From: Gemmatimonadota bacterium
GTDB taxonomy: Bacteria > Gemmatimonadota > Gemmatimonadetes > Longimicrobiales > Gaopeijiaceae
Length of the DNA stretch: 64,000 nt
Direction: 5' to 3'
NCBI GenBank assembly: GCA_022822325.1
Contig: JAJEBW010000036.1
Span: 1 to 64,000, forward strand
In this document: positions 50,183 to 59,398 of the stretch, in pieces
Layout of the letters: each line of letters starts with the position of its first letter
How positions within the stretch are numbered: position 1 is the stretch's first letter
The notes under the pieces: generated by a model
Told to the model about the DNA's origin: nothing
The model's input: the letters and a program-made list of their open reading frames with translations, nothing else
The model's database searches: none
Made by a program: the position numbers and the translations under genes

Positions 50183-51475
50183 TCAATACAACAGGTGCGG
50201 CAACGCCGGCTCGAAACGCCCCGCGAACTCCGGCTTCCCCATGATCTCCTCATTTGCCGCCGCTCGGTCCACGCCTTCACGCAGAGTCGGGCTCCCCCAC
50301 AGGATGTCGATCGGTGGGAGAACTTCCTCGTATTCGTAGGGCGGTTCAATCCAGGCGAAGTTGTCCGGAGCGAGCTCGCGGACCGCAACCAGAATCTCGA
50401 CGGCGGTGCGGACGGGCTCGAAGTCCGATGAGAAGGGATGAAGCTGGGCGCCCCCGCAAAGTTGGCCGGCATGTTTGTTGAAGGTCGGCTCGAAGTGGCA
50501 GGGGCGGAAGGCGACGCCGGGCAGCGCCGCGCGATCCAGGCGTGCGACCAGCGCCGCGGGGTCCAGCCAGGGCGCGCCAAAGAGCTCGAACGGGCGTGTA
50601 GTGCCGCGTCCCTCCGAAAGATTGGTGCCTTCGAGCAGAACCATGCCGGGATAGACATGGCAAGATGCCGGACGGGGAAGATTCGGGCTGGGCATGACCC
50701 AGGGCAGGTTGGTCGCGCTCCAATCGCGATTGCGCTGGTCCAGGTTGTGACAGCGGACGACTTCCAGCTCGCAACCGATTCCGCGTCCCCCCACCGCTGT
50801 CGGCGCATTCAGCCAATTGGCGATCTCGCCGACGGTCAGACCATGCCGAAGGGGAAGGGGATGCAATCCGACGAACGATTCGTAGCCGGGGCGCACCACC
50901 GGTCCCTCGCAGGCGTCGAGGCCAATCGGATTCGGACGGTCGAGCACAACGAAGCGCACACCCGCTTCGGCGCACGCTTCCATCGCCAGCGCCATCGTCC
51001 AGACAAAGGTGTAGACGCGCGTCCCGACATCCTGCAGGTCGAAGAAAAGGCGATCGAGGCCATCGAGCATCGCAGGCGTCGGCTTGCGAACCTCGCTGTA
51101 GAGGGAATGAACGGGCAGTCCGGTGACGGGATCGGTGTAGTGGACGGACTCGATCATGTTGTCCTGCTTCTCGCCGCGGGCGCCGTGTTGCGGACCGAAG
51201 AGCGCGCGCAAGTCGAAGCCCGTGCGGAGAAGCGCATCCGCCGCAAACTCAAGCCGGGAGGTGACCGAAGCCGGGTGCGCGATCAGTCCCAGCCGCTCCC
51301 TGCGAAGCCGGGCGACCATTTCGGGACCGTCGGACCCGCCGGGCCAACCTTGCGCAAGATCGCCGTCGGCACTGCGCACCAGCACCTCCAGACCGCCAAT
51401 GATTCCGGGGGCCCGGTCGGGGAGAAGTCTCCGGATCGGGTGTCTCCGGACCAGCGGTCGTCGGCCACGGGTCAT
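50183..51475 (-). CDS. namZ: DUF1343/NamZ-type exo-beta-N-acetylmuramidase
   Basis: A 430-residue protein. The signatures of the DUF1343 family are clear: LFGPQHGARGEKQ, GLPVHSLYSE, FFDLQDVGTRVYTFVWTM, FVVLDRPNPIGL, LPLRHGLTVGE and GMVLLEGTNLSEGRGTT. These enzymes release MurNAc from the non-reducing ends of peptidoglycan fragments during wall recycling. No signal peptide is seen, so it may act in the cytoplasm after import. Its ATG overlaps the stop of the amidohydrolase gene (ATGA), so it closes the long minus-strand operon. Confidence 0.87.
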   Translation of the reverse strand: MTRGRRPLVRRHPIRRLLPDRAPGIIGGLEVLVRSADGDLAQGWPGGSDGPEMVARLRRERLGLIAHPASVTSRLEFAADALLRTGFDLRALFGPQHGARGEKQDNMIESVHYTDPVTGLPVHSLYSEVRKPTPAMLDGLDRLFFDLQDVGTRVYTFVWTMALAMEACAEAGVRFVVLDRPNPIGLDACEGPVVRPGYESFVGLHPLPLRHGLTVGEIANWLNAPTAVGGRGIGCELEVVRCHNLDQRNRDWSATNLPWVMPSPNLPRPASCHVYPGMVLLEGTNLSEGRGTTRPFELFGAPWLDPAALVARLDRAALPGVAFRPCHFEPTFNKHAGQLCGGAQLHPFSSDFEPVRTAVEILVAVRELAPDNFAWIEPPYEYEEVLPPIDILWGSPTLREGVDRAAANEEIMGKPEFAGRFEPALPHLLY

Positions 51476-54400
51476 CGGTCCGGGCGGGCCTCGCGCTGCC
51501 AGTAGAAGGGCCCCGCCTCAACCCGGTCGGGCCAGAGCTGGTCAAGGGTGTCGCCGTCGTAAAGACGACCGTTCATCATCACCCGATCGACCGTGTTGCT
51601 GTTGCGAATGTCTTGGAGCGGATTCGCGTCGAGCACGACCAGGTCCGCAAGCTTCCCGGCCTCGATCGAGCCGAGATCGCGGTCCAGTCCCAACGAGTGC
51701 GCGCCCATGATCGTGGCCACCCGCAGCGCCTCGTGTTCGGTCATGCCGCCGGACTGCGTGGCCCACAGCTCCCAGTGATATCCAAGCCCCTGAAGCTGGC
51801 CGTGGCTGCCGACCCCTGCCCGTCCCCCCGCGCGGATCAGGTCGCGCACAAAGGCCGAAACCAGGTCGAAGGTGTGCACGTCGGGGTGGAACCAGCCGGG
51901 CACTCGGCGCGTCGCCTTCTGGTGAATCTCCTCGAAGGGGGTGAAGCGCGCCAGCTTCTCGTCGCCCAGCACATCCTCGGTGGCGTAGAAGTGGTTTTCG
52001 GCCCAGGGTCCGCCATAGGTGACCAGAATTGTCGGCGTGTAGGCCATCGTCGACTGCGCAACCAGCTCCACCATGTCGGCGTACATGGGGAAGCCGGGCA
52101 TGTTGTGCTCCATTCCCGAGTAGCCGTCGATCGCCATGGTCATGTTTTCCTTGGTGTCGAGGCCGCCCTCGGTCGTCGGCATCAGCCCGAGCTCGCGCGC
52201 CGCCATGATGATCCACTGGCGCTGTTCGCGATTGCCGGCGCCGTACATCTTGATCGTCTTGGTGTCGTAGTAGTCGCTGTAGCGGCGCAATATGTTGCGG
52301 GCGTGGTCGAGATCCTGCACATTCTCCGACGAGAAAACGCCGGGTCCGGTGGAATAGATCCGCGGCGAGAGGATGCGGCCCGCGCGCACAAGGTCCTCGT
52401 AGCTGATGACATCGGTGGTCCCGGTCTGCGGATCGCGGGTTGTGGTCACGCCGTAGGCAAGGTTGGCCGCGTAGGACCAGGGCTGGCTGCGGTGAATGTT
52501 GACCTGGGCGCGCAGATGGGCGTGGGTGTCGATGAAGCCGGGCACGATGGTCTTGCCGGTCATGTCCATCACCTCTGCGCCACTCGGGTGCGCCACGGAT
52601 CCGGTGGCTCCAACCTCTTCGATGCGATTGTCGCGAATGACGATGTCGCCGCGCTCGATGACCTCGTCGCCATTCATCGTCACGACCTGGGCGCCCGAGA
52701 GAACAACCACGCCCTGGGGAATGTCAAGGGGAATGTCGACGCGGATCCGAAGCTCTTCCGGGGCGTAGCCGGGATCGTCGTCGGCCTCGCCCTCGTCCGC
52801 CTCGTCTTCGCCGCCGCCACCCGCCTCCGAACGCGCAGCCGCGGCCACCGAGTCCTCAAATGCCTGCGCCGCATCGAGATCGTAAACGACGTGCGCATTG
52901 CCGATCGTCCAGTGAATCTTGCGCCCGTCGCGGCTCCACGCCGGAAACTCCCCGCCGATCTCGGTGAGCTGGCGCGCGGGGAAGGAAGCCCGTTCGGGAT
53001 CGCCGACATTGATCACCGGCACATCGCCGCCGACAAGCGGAACCGTCACCGCATAGAGATGATTGTAGATGCGGGCAAGCGCCTGGTCGCCGCGCGGCGC
53101 CATCGTAACCAGCGAGGCGGAGGGTGGCGCGCTCGAACCCGGCGGCCCGGCCCCCACGACGCGCACATGCTGCTTGCGGTCGGTGCCGTCCCAACGGAAG
53201 GACACCAGGCCGTCCGCGGGATTGGAGGCGTAGATGCGATCGGGGTTGGAAGTGAAGTGGTGGTTGCCGTCGCGGGCCGGAGCGACCAGGGTTGCGTCGC
53301 CGCCGGTGGCCGGAATCCAGATCAGATCGTCGGCGCCGCCGGGAACGCCGCGGGTAAGGGCCTCGTCGTAGGCGCGGCCGGGACCGCGCACCGCAATGAT
53401 GCGCTCGCCGTCGGGCGACCAGACGGGGGCATTGTAGAGCGCCGGGGCGGTGGTGAGGGGGGTTGGGGTTCCGCCATCGGCGTCGACGCGGTAGATGTGG
53501 CCGCCAACCGCGTCGTCCCAGGTGGTGTAGGCGATCGCGGTTCCATCGGGCGACCAGGTGGGCTGATGCTCGTTGGCGCCGGATTCGGTCAGCCGCTCGG
53601 GCGTTCCATCCGGCCAATCCATGACATACACCCGCGAGAGAAGCGAAAAGGCAAGGCGGTCGCCGGAGGGGGAAGGGACCGCGTCGCGCACCTGCTTGGC
53701 CACAAAGGTCGCGTTGTCCTCGATCCGGTAGTCGAAATCCACCTCCGGTCCAATCGCCATCTCGACGTCGACGCGGAAGGGAATCGGCGTCGGCTCGGAT
53801 CCGTCCACCGGAATGCGCCAGAGCCCGCCGCCGTAGTAGGCCACGACCGCCCGCGAATCGGGGGTGAAGGACATGCCGGGGTAGGCGTCGCGCGTGGCGA
53901 TCGATTCCTGGTCGTCGCGCTGCACGGGAAAGGCCAGCCAGCGCTCGTCGCCGCTATCGAGATCGCGAATGCGCAACCCGGTTTCGGCAATGTGGCGCGA
54001 TCCGTAGACGAGCCAGCGACCGTCGGGGCTCAGGGTGGGGCGGAAGGCGCCGCCGTAACGGAAGGAACGCGTCGCCGATTCGCCGGTCTCGCGGTCGTAG
54101 ATGGCCAACTGGTAGTCGCGCATCCCCGAGTTGTACTGCCAGCCGCCGGTGCGCCAGGCATACCAGATATGGCGTCCGTTGTCGCCGAAGGCCGCTCCGG
54201 TTGTGCGCCGGTTGGCGGGTTCCTCGATGAGCTGAACGCCGCTTCCCCCATCGACATGGTACAGCCACAGCTTCCCCTGTCCCGGTCCCTGCCTCGTTGC
54301 GATCACGTAGTTGCCGTCGGGGGTCCATTCGGGGGACTGGTAGGCGCTCGACTTGCCGCGCGTAACCTGAATCGTGTCGCTCTTGTCCAGCGCGATAATG

Positions 54401-54858
54401 TGGATTGCCTCGCCGCCGCTGCGGTCCGAGGTGAAGACGACGCGCTCGCCATCGGGGCTGAAGCGGGGCTGACCGTCGAAGGCCATCCCGCGGGTCAGGG
54501 GGGTCGCGGCGCCGCCGGTGATCGGCATGGTGTAGAGGTCGCCCAGGAAGTCGAAGACCAGCGTCTGGCCGTCGGGACTGACATCGACCGACATCCACGA
54601 TCCCTCGGTGAAGCTGGTCGTGATGGTGCGCTCCGGGGCGAGCGGGAGGCCCTCCTGCTGAAGGTGGGGGGCGTCGTCGCCGGATTGTTGGGCGGAAAGA
54701 GGGGGATTCGCGGCCAGCGCCGCCGCGGCGACGAGCGCAGGGAGGGCGAGCGCGCAGCGGGGGACGGACCGGCTCCGGGAGCCCATCGTGGCGGATTGCG
54801 GCCCCGGTGCGTGGCCGTTCATCCCAACGGGAAGGGCCGGGGTGCGGCCGAGCGCCAT
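51472..54858 (-). CDS. secreted beta-propeller amidohydrolase
   Basis: About 1128 residues. A signal peptide (ALALPALVAAAALAANPPLSAQ) precedes a seven-bladed TolB-like propeller (residues ~80-700: VDVSPDGQTLVFDFLGD, PRFSPDGERVVFTSDRSG, TWSPDGTAIAYTTWDD). A metal-dependent amidohydrolase domain follows: VPGFIDTHAHL with the HxH motif near residue 778, TTTRDPQTGTTD, GSHGQLQGLGYHWELWA and GKLADLVVLDANPL. The family cleaves C-N or related bonds in imides, amides and peptides. ATG 54858 is used: its ribosome site AGGAGGAG lies in the duplicated segment at 54863. An earlier frame start would overlap the SRPBCC gene. Confidence 0.84.
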   Translation of the reverse strand: MALGRTPALPVGMNGHAPGPQSATMGSRSRSVPRCALALPALVAAAALAANPPLSAQQSGDDAPHLQQEGLPLAPERTITTSFTEGSWMSVDVSPDGQTLVFDFLGDLYTMPITGGAATPLTRGMAFDGQPRFSPDGERVVFTSDRSGGEAIHIIALDKSDTIQVTRGKSSAYQSPEWTPDGNYVIATRQGPGQGKLWLYHVDGGSGVQLIEEPANRRTTGAAFGDNGRHIWYAWRTGGWQYNSGMRDYQLAIYDRETGESATRSFRYGGAFRPTLSPDGRWLVYGSRHIAETGLRIRDLDSGDERWLAFPVQRDDQESIATRDAYPGMSFTPDSRAVVAYYGGGLWRIPVDGSEPTPIPFRVDVEMAIGPEVDFDYRIEDNATFVAKQVRDAVPSPSGDRLAFSLLSRVYVMDWPDGTPERLTESGANEHQPTWSPDGTAIAYTTWDDAVGGHIYRVDADGGTPTPLTTAPALYNAPVWSPDGERIIAVRGPGRAYDEALTRGVPGGADDLIWIPATGGDATLVAPARDGNHHFTSNPDRIYASNPADGLVSFRWDGTDRKQHVRVVGAGPPGSSAPPSASLVTMAPRGDQALARIYNHLYAVTVPLVGGDVPVINVGDPERASFPARQLTEIGGEFPAWSRDGRKIHWTIGNAHVVYDLDAAQAFEDSVAAAARSEAGGGGEDEADEGEADDDPGYAPEELRIRVDIPLDIPQGVVVLSGAQVVTMNGDEVIERGDIVIRDNRIEEVGATGSVAHPSGAEVMDMTGKTIVPGFIDTHAHLRAQVNIHRSQPWSYAANLAYGVTTTRDPQTGTTDVISYEDLVRAGRILSPRIYSTGPGVFSSENVQDLDHARNILRRYSDYYDTKTIKMYGAGNREQRQWIIMAARELGLMPTTEGGLDTKENMTMAIDGYSGMEHNMPGFPMYADMVELVAQSTMAYTPTILVTYGGPWAENHFYATEDVLGDEKLARFTPFEEIHQKATRRVPGWFHPDVHTFDLVSAFVRDLIRAGGRAGVGSHGQLQGLGYHWELWATQSGGMTEHEALRVATIMGAHSLGLDRDLGSIEAGKLADLVVLDANPLQDIRNSNTVDRVMMNGRLYDGDTLDQLWPDRVEAGPFYWQREARPDR

Positions 54859-54862
54859 CGTC

Positions 54863-54904
54863 GTCACTCCTCCTGCTCGGGAAGTCACTCCTCCTGCTCG
54901 GGAA
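54863..54904 (-). repeat. perfect 21-bp tandem duplication spanning the SRPBCC stop
   Basis: The 21-bp unit starting at 54863 is repeated exactly at 54884 and contains the last codons and stop of the SRPBCC gene (LFPEQEE then TGA). The downstream copy is untranslated and supplies AGGAGGAG, the ribosome site of the amidohydrolase gene. Confidence 0.9.
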
Positions 54905-55712
54905 AGAGACGCCCGATCGTTCGTTTCAGGGCCTTGCGGATTCCGTCGCATCGCGCTTCCTCCAATCCATAGGTCGACAGCCAGATTCCCATCTTCCACC
55001 GTTCGCCCGAGCCTTCCATCTCGACATGCAGCACGCCGTCGTTGAGCGAAGAAATCACTCCGGCAAAGGCCCACGGACGGTCGCAGAGGACGATGTTGCC
55101 CTCATGCCGCGCAAGCCCGTCCAGTCGCAGCGCAAAGGGAGTGCGGGCGATTGCGATGATTCCCTGCGCCCCGAAGAGCCGTTCCCAGACATCGGCTCGC
55201 GTCCCCGTCACCCAGGGCCGGACGCCGATCATCGTGCGGCGCGATTCCGGGTGCCGTTCGAGGTAGTGCTTCAGATTCCAGAGGAAGAAACGCCATCCAT
55301 TCGTCATCATGCGGACGGCGTCGTCCCAGGACGGGTCGCGCGAGAGCCCCGAGTTCACGAGGTGGAGTCGCGTCCTCCCGGCCACCTCCTCCATGCGGTA
55401 GTCCAGGGCCATGGCGCTGCCCGGATCGGTTGTCCCGTCGGGGACCGGGTCTTCGTCGGGAAGCGTGTCCACGAGGCGCAGATGCCGCGGCGGTTCCCAG
55501 CGGACAAAATGGCTCGTCCATTCGGCGCCGGCGCCCCACGACACGGTGAGGTGGCCACCCGGCCCCGCCCGCCCCGACGCATTCGGCGCAAACCAGTTGG
55601 CCACGCGACCGGCCTCGGTGATGGCGCGCCACACCACGTCGCGCGGCGCGTCGATCTCCACCGATTCGCTGATCTCGCGCGTGCCGCCTTCCTTCGATTC
55701 TTCGGCGGTCAT
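54885..55712 (-). CDS. SRPBCC/AHSA1-like protein
   Basis: A 275-residue protein with the START/Bet v1-like ligand-binding fold: REISESVEIDAPRDVVWRAI, NWFAPNASGRAGPGGHL, WTSHFVRWEPPRHLRLVDTL and DDAVRMMTNGWRFFLWNLKHYL. A second, less clear domain (~155-275) follows. Such proteins bind hydrophobic ligands or act as HSP90 co-chaperones (AHSA1); the role here is unknown. ATG 55712 overlaps the DUF4175 stop (ATGA). The last seven codons are duplicated in tandem behind the stop. Confidence 0.82.
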   Translation of the reverse strand: MTAEESKEGGTREISESVEIDAPRDVVWRAITEAGRVANWFAPNASGRAGPGGHLTVSWGAGAEWTSHFVRWEPPRHLRLVDTLPDEDPVPDGTTDPGSAMALDYRMEEVAGRTRLHLVNSGLSRDPSWDDAVRMMTNGWRFFLWNLKHYLERHPESRRTMIGVRPWVTGTRADVWERLFGAQGIIAIARTPFALRLDGLARHEGNIVLCDRPWAFAGVISSLNDGVLHVEMEGSGERWKMGIWLSTYGLEEARCDGIRKALKRTIGRLFPEQEE

Positions 55713-58700
55713 CCGGATCCGCCGTCCCTGCCGCTGCCCCGCGACAGCGCGCGGTAGTACTCTTCGACCAGCGCCCGGTACTCGTCGGGAACGTCGCCGG
55801 ACTGATAGAGGAAGACCTCGTTGTCGCCATCGGCGGCCAGCTCGCGCCGCAACCGGAACTCAAGCTGCTTCACCGTCTCGACGAGTTCGCGCTGGAGACG
55901 AACCACCGCCTCCGGGTCGGCGTAGGTGCCTTCGCGGTCCAGGGCGCGCATCGCGTCGATCATCTCCTGCAACTCCTGGGGACTCGCGCCGGCGCGTTCA
56001 AGGAGCGTGCCCAGAGCCCGCGTCTCGCCCAGGCGTTCACGGATCTCGCGCCGCATCTGCCGAATCTGGTCGGGATCGAAGCTCTGCCGGTCCCCGCCGA
56101 AGGGCCCGTTGTTGGCGCGCGCGCCGATTGGCCTCGGCTGACCGCCGCCACGAGGGTCGCCCTGATTTCTCGCGTCGCCCTGTCCGGTCGGGTTGCCCTG
56201 GCGTCCGCGCTGCTCGCCGCCCTGTTCCCCGCGTTCCCCGGCCTGTTCGCCTGCGCGCTCGCCGCTCTGCCCCTGCTGGCCCTCGCCCTGCTGGCCCTCG
56301 CTCGCCTGGCCTTCGCCCTGCTGCTCGCCCTCTTCGCCGCGCTGTCCCCGCGCTTGCAACCGCCGTTCCATCGATTCGAGGCTGCGGGCCAGGTCGCGGG
56401 CCGATTCGAGCGCCTCCTCGGCGGCGTTGTCCTGTGCGCGCGACTGCACCGCCTCGGCCGCCTCGTCCAGGCGGTTGCTCAGCGACTGAATCGCCTGCGC
56501 GGTCTGGTTCTCGAAGGCCTGGGCATACTCTTCCTGGCCGGGGCGGCCCACGAGGCCGCGCGAGTAGAGAAGTCGTTCGCGGAGTTGTGTTTCGCGGATC
56601 GTGCGGGTCGCTTCGTCAAGTTCCCGGGCGCCCTCCGCGCCCTCGCGCCGCGCCTGCGCCGCCAACTGGTCAAGCTGCGCCAGAATGTCGCCCACCTCTT
56701 CGGCCATGGCCTCCTTGGTTTCGCGAATCCGTCCGACCTGATCGGCCGAGGGGCGTCCGGCGCGAGCCATCTCCTCCATGCGGTTTTCCACCTCGTCCTG
56801 CTGCCGCGACAGCTCGTCGACCCGCTCTCGCGCATCCCGAAGGTCGCGTTCCAGCCGTTCGTCCTGAGCGCCGCCCAACTCGTCGCGGGCATCGCGCAGC
56901 CCTCTCAGCGCCGACCTGGCCTCGGCCACGCCCGCGCTTCCCGCGTTGGCCGCGGACCGCCGCATGGCATCGGCCGATTGCTGCAACTGCCGCGAAATTT
57001 CCTGCAACTGAGGATCTCCGGTCTCGCGCGACAACCGCTCCAACTGACGCGCCGCTTCCTCCGCTTCTTCCGCCAGCTCGCGCGCCGCATCGCTGCCTCC
57101 GCCCCCCTGTCCCCCCCGTTGCGCCGCCGCCCGCCGCTGCTGTCGTTCCAGCTCCTGTTCCTGCCGCCGCGCCAGTTCGCGCAGCTTCTCCATCAGCTCG
57201 TCGACCTCCTGGTCCGCGGTCTCCTGCCGGCTGCGCTGCACGGTCTCGTACTGATTGCGCAACTTGTCGGTCTCCAGCTCGAAGAGATCGGCGAGGTCCT
57301 CGGCGTTGGGGCCGCGCTGTCCCTGGCGTCCGCCTCCGCCCTGCTGCTGTTGGCGCTCCATCGAGACGAAGCGCTCGTAGGTCTCTTCGGCCTTCTGAAG
57401 CTGGCGCAGGGCCTGCTGCTCGGGTGCGATCGCGCCGTCGGGATTGAGCGCGCGCAGCGAGTCCACCGCCTCGTTCATGGCTTCCACCGCCACCGGCAAT
57501 GCCTCGGCGATGCGCTGGAAGGCTTCGTCCGCTCCGGTGATTCCCCGGTTGACGATTCGCTGGCCGAGCGTTTCGACCTGCTCGCGGAGACGTTCCTGGG
57601 TAAGCGCCACACTGACGACGTTCTCTTCCCAGGCATCGTCGCCGTAGCTCTCGCGATCGCGCACCAGATTGAAGCTGGCCGCAATGATCTGCCGCTGCAG
57701 TGCCGAGAGATCCTGCTCCATGTCGCCGCCGCCGCCCCCACCCCCGCCCCCCTGGGGAGCGCCGCCCTCGGCCTCGCGGTAGTCGCGCTGGAAGGGCCGC
57801 ACCTGCAGGAAGTAGATGTCGGTCATCGCCTCGCCCGGAGACGGCGCATTGTCGCGCACAACGCCGTGATAGGCGATCAGGTCGCCCACCTCGAGCTCGT
57901 ATTCCTCCAGGAAGACCGTGTGTCCGGCCGTTACCTCGGTCAGCGGCGCGCCGCCGGAATCGTGAATGCGAAGGGTGTCGGAGGGCCCCCCGTTGACGCT
58001 GTAAACAAGAAGAACCTCGGCCACCCCCAGATCGTCGTCGGCGCGCGCCTCGATGAACACCTCCTCGATCGAGCTGACCTGCGTGTCGCGCCCCGGTTTG
58101 GTGAAGGAGATCGAAGGCCCCTGGTCGTGCAGCACGTCGATGCGGTAGTCCGGCGCCCCCGCCACCCAGAGATCGTCGCGGGCCAGGAAGCGAATCCCGT
58201 AGAAGCCCTCCCGGCGCACCACGAACGAGGCGGTGAAGGCACCCTCCGGCCCGCTTTCCATGGGGATCGTGTCGCCCGAATCCATCACCACTTGCGCGCC
58301 TGGAGTGGCGAGGGTGGGAGTGACGTTCAGCTCGACGCGGGTTCCTGACAGCGCGGCCACATCGCCTCCGTACTCGAAGCGGCGCGGCGTGAGACCGGTG
58401 TAGCGCGGAAAGTGGTAGACCATCTCGAGCCGGTCCACCGCGGGCAGGTCGGCGACGCCCAGGGTGAAGGCGCCCGAACGCACGCCATTCGCCTCGACAT
58501 AGTAGGTGGTCTCGTCGGCGACGTTGAGGAGAAGGCCTTCGTAGCCACCGGCGCCGTCGTCGATCATGGGCAAAGCGGCAAAGTCGTCCTGCGTCTCGCC
58601 GCGGGTGTAGAGGACGACGTCGTCGGAGGTGAAACCGAGGGTGGCCGCCGAGATCATGAGATCCGAGTTGCGGGAGATCACGGTGTCGCCCGGCTCGACG

Positions 58701-59314
58701 GTCACGCTGTAGGGATTGACCGACTCGGCCGCGCGGACCGGGAAGAAAAGCGCCGACATTCCGTGACGGAGGAAGGTGGGACCGGAGAAGAAAAGGATGA
58801 GGGAGACGAGCGCCAGGGCGCCGGCCATGCCCGCCGATCGGCGAATGGAACGTTGCTCGATGCGCTTGCCGTAATCGATGCGGCGGCAGCGTTGGACCGC
58901 GGTTCGCACGACCTCGCGAGAGAGTTCGGAGTCGGCGAGGCGACCGCCCCGCACCGAATCCACCGCGGTCAGGAGCCGCGATTGCAGCGAGGGTTCGTGT
59001 TCCTCCAGGTAGAGCGCCACCCGTTCGTCCGACACCGGCCGCAGCATGGGCCAGAGAACCCAGCGCGCCAGCAGAACCGCGACGACCGCCCAGAGGGCCA
59101 CGCGCGCGATGGTGACGGCCTCGGGCGCGAAGCGAAGCGCTTCCAGGCTGGTGGCGGACAGAAGAAAGGTGACCAGCGCCCCCGCAAGGGTGAGGGCGAG
59201 GCCGCGCAGCAGGAGCTTGAAGCGCCAGCGACGGCGAACCTGGCGAATGACGCGCAGGATGTGGTGGTGCGATCTGGTATCGCGCGACCTGGAATGATGC
59301 GAATTGCCCGACAT
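55709..59314 (-). CDS. DUF4175-type membrane protein with long Gln/Glu/Gly-rich coiled-coil tail
   Basis: A 1201-residue protein (ATG 59314, GAGGAGG upstream). Three membrane helices: ~32-52 (KLLLRGLALTLAGALVTFLL), ~69-91 and ~160-178. An N-terminal part between them contains the DUF4175 segment (RVALYLEEHEPSLQSRLLT). The periplasmic half has PYSVTVEPGDTVISRNSDL and YYVEANGVRSGAF. The second half is a charged coiled coil (about residues 540-1050: RRQEQELERQQRRAAAQ, RLERDLRDARERVDELSR) with repetitive E/Q/G runs at 56190-56350. It belongs with MoxR-DUF58-VWA genes in the aerotolerance-like operon; its exact job is unknown. Confidence 0.84.
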   Translation of the reverse strand: MSGNSHHSRSRDTRSHHHILRVIRQVRRRWRFKLLLRGLALTLAGALVTFLLSATSLEALRFAPEAVTIARVALWAVVAVLLARWVLWPMLRPVSDERVALYLEEHEPSLQSRLLTAVDSVRGGRLADSELSREVVRTAVQRCRRIDYGKRIEQRSIRRSAGMAGALALVSLILFFSGPTFLRHGMSALFFPVRAAESVNPYSVTVEPGDTVISRNSDLMISAATLGFTSDDVVLYTRGETQDDFAALPMIDDGAGGYEGLLLNVADETTYYVEANGVRSGAFTLGVADLPAVDRLEMVYHFPRYTGLTPRRFEYGGDVAALSGTRVELNVTPTLATPGAQVVMDSGDTIPMESGPEGAFTASFVVRREGFYGIRFLARDDLWVAGAPDYRIDVLHDQGPSISFTKPGRDTQVSSIEEVFIEARADDDLGVAEVLLVYSVNGGPSDTLRIHDSGGAPLTEVTAGHTVFLEEYELEVGDLIAYHGVVRDNAPSPGEAMTDIYFLQVRPFQRDYREAEGGAPQGGGGGGGGGDMEQDLSALQRQIIAASFNLVRDRESYGDDAWEENVVSVALTQERLREQVETLGQRIVNRGITGADEAFQRIAEALPVAVEAMNEAVDSLRALNPDGAIAPEQQALRQLQKAEETYERFVSMERQQQQGGGGRQGQRGPNAEDLADLFELETDKLRNQYETVQRSRQETADQEVDELMEKLRELARRQEQELERQQRRAAAQRGGQGGGGSDAARELAEEAEEAARQLERLSRETGDPQLQEISRQLQQSADAMRRSAANAGSAGVAEARSALRGLRDARDELGGAQDERLERDLRDARERVDELSRQQDEVENRMEEMARAGRPSADQVGRIRETKEAMAEEVGDILAQLDQLAAQARREGAEGARELDEATRTIRETQLRERLLYSRGLVGRPGQEEYAQAFENQTAQAIQSLSNRLDEAAEAVQSRAQDNAAEEALESARDLARSLESMERRLQARGQRGEEGEQQGEGQASEGQQGEGQQGQSGERAGEQAGERGEQGGEQRGRQGNPTGQGDARNQGDPRGGGQPRPIGARANNGPFGGDRQSFDPDQIRQMRREIRERLGETRALGTLLERAGASPQELQEMIDAMRALDREGTYADPEAVVRLQRELVETVKQLEFRLRRELAADGDNEVFLYQSGDVPDEYRALVEEYYRALSRGSGRDGGSG
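56190..56350 (-). repeat. Glu/Gln/Gly-rich simple-sequence tract in the DUF4175 gene
   Basis: Short repeats built on GGCCAGCAGGG-like units encode GEGQQGEGQQ-type runs. Likely a flexible, slippage-prone spacer in the C-terminal coiled region. Confidence 0.6.
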
Positions 59315-59398
59315 GTGCTACCCTCCTCGAATCGCCCGCCCGCGAAAATCCCCAATGCCGAATCTGTCCCGGGCCACGGATCCCCGGCAAGCCGCGCC

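Noticed and set aside
51613-54972. 1119-codon plus-strand frame opposite the amidohydrolase
   Set aside because: The same composition artefact; the minus strand carries clear propeller and HxH motifs.
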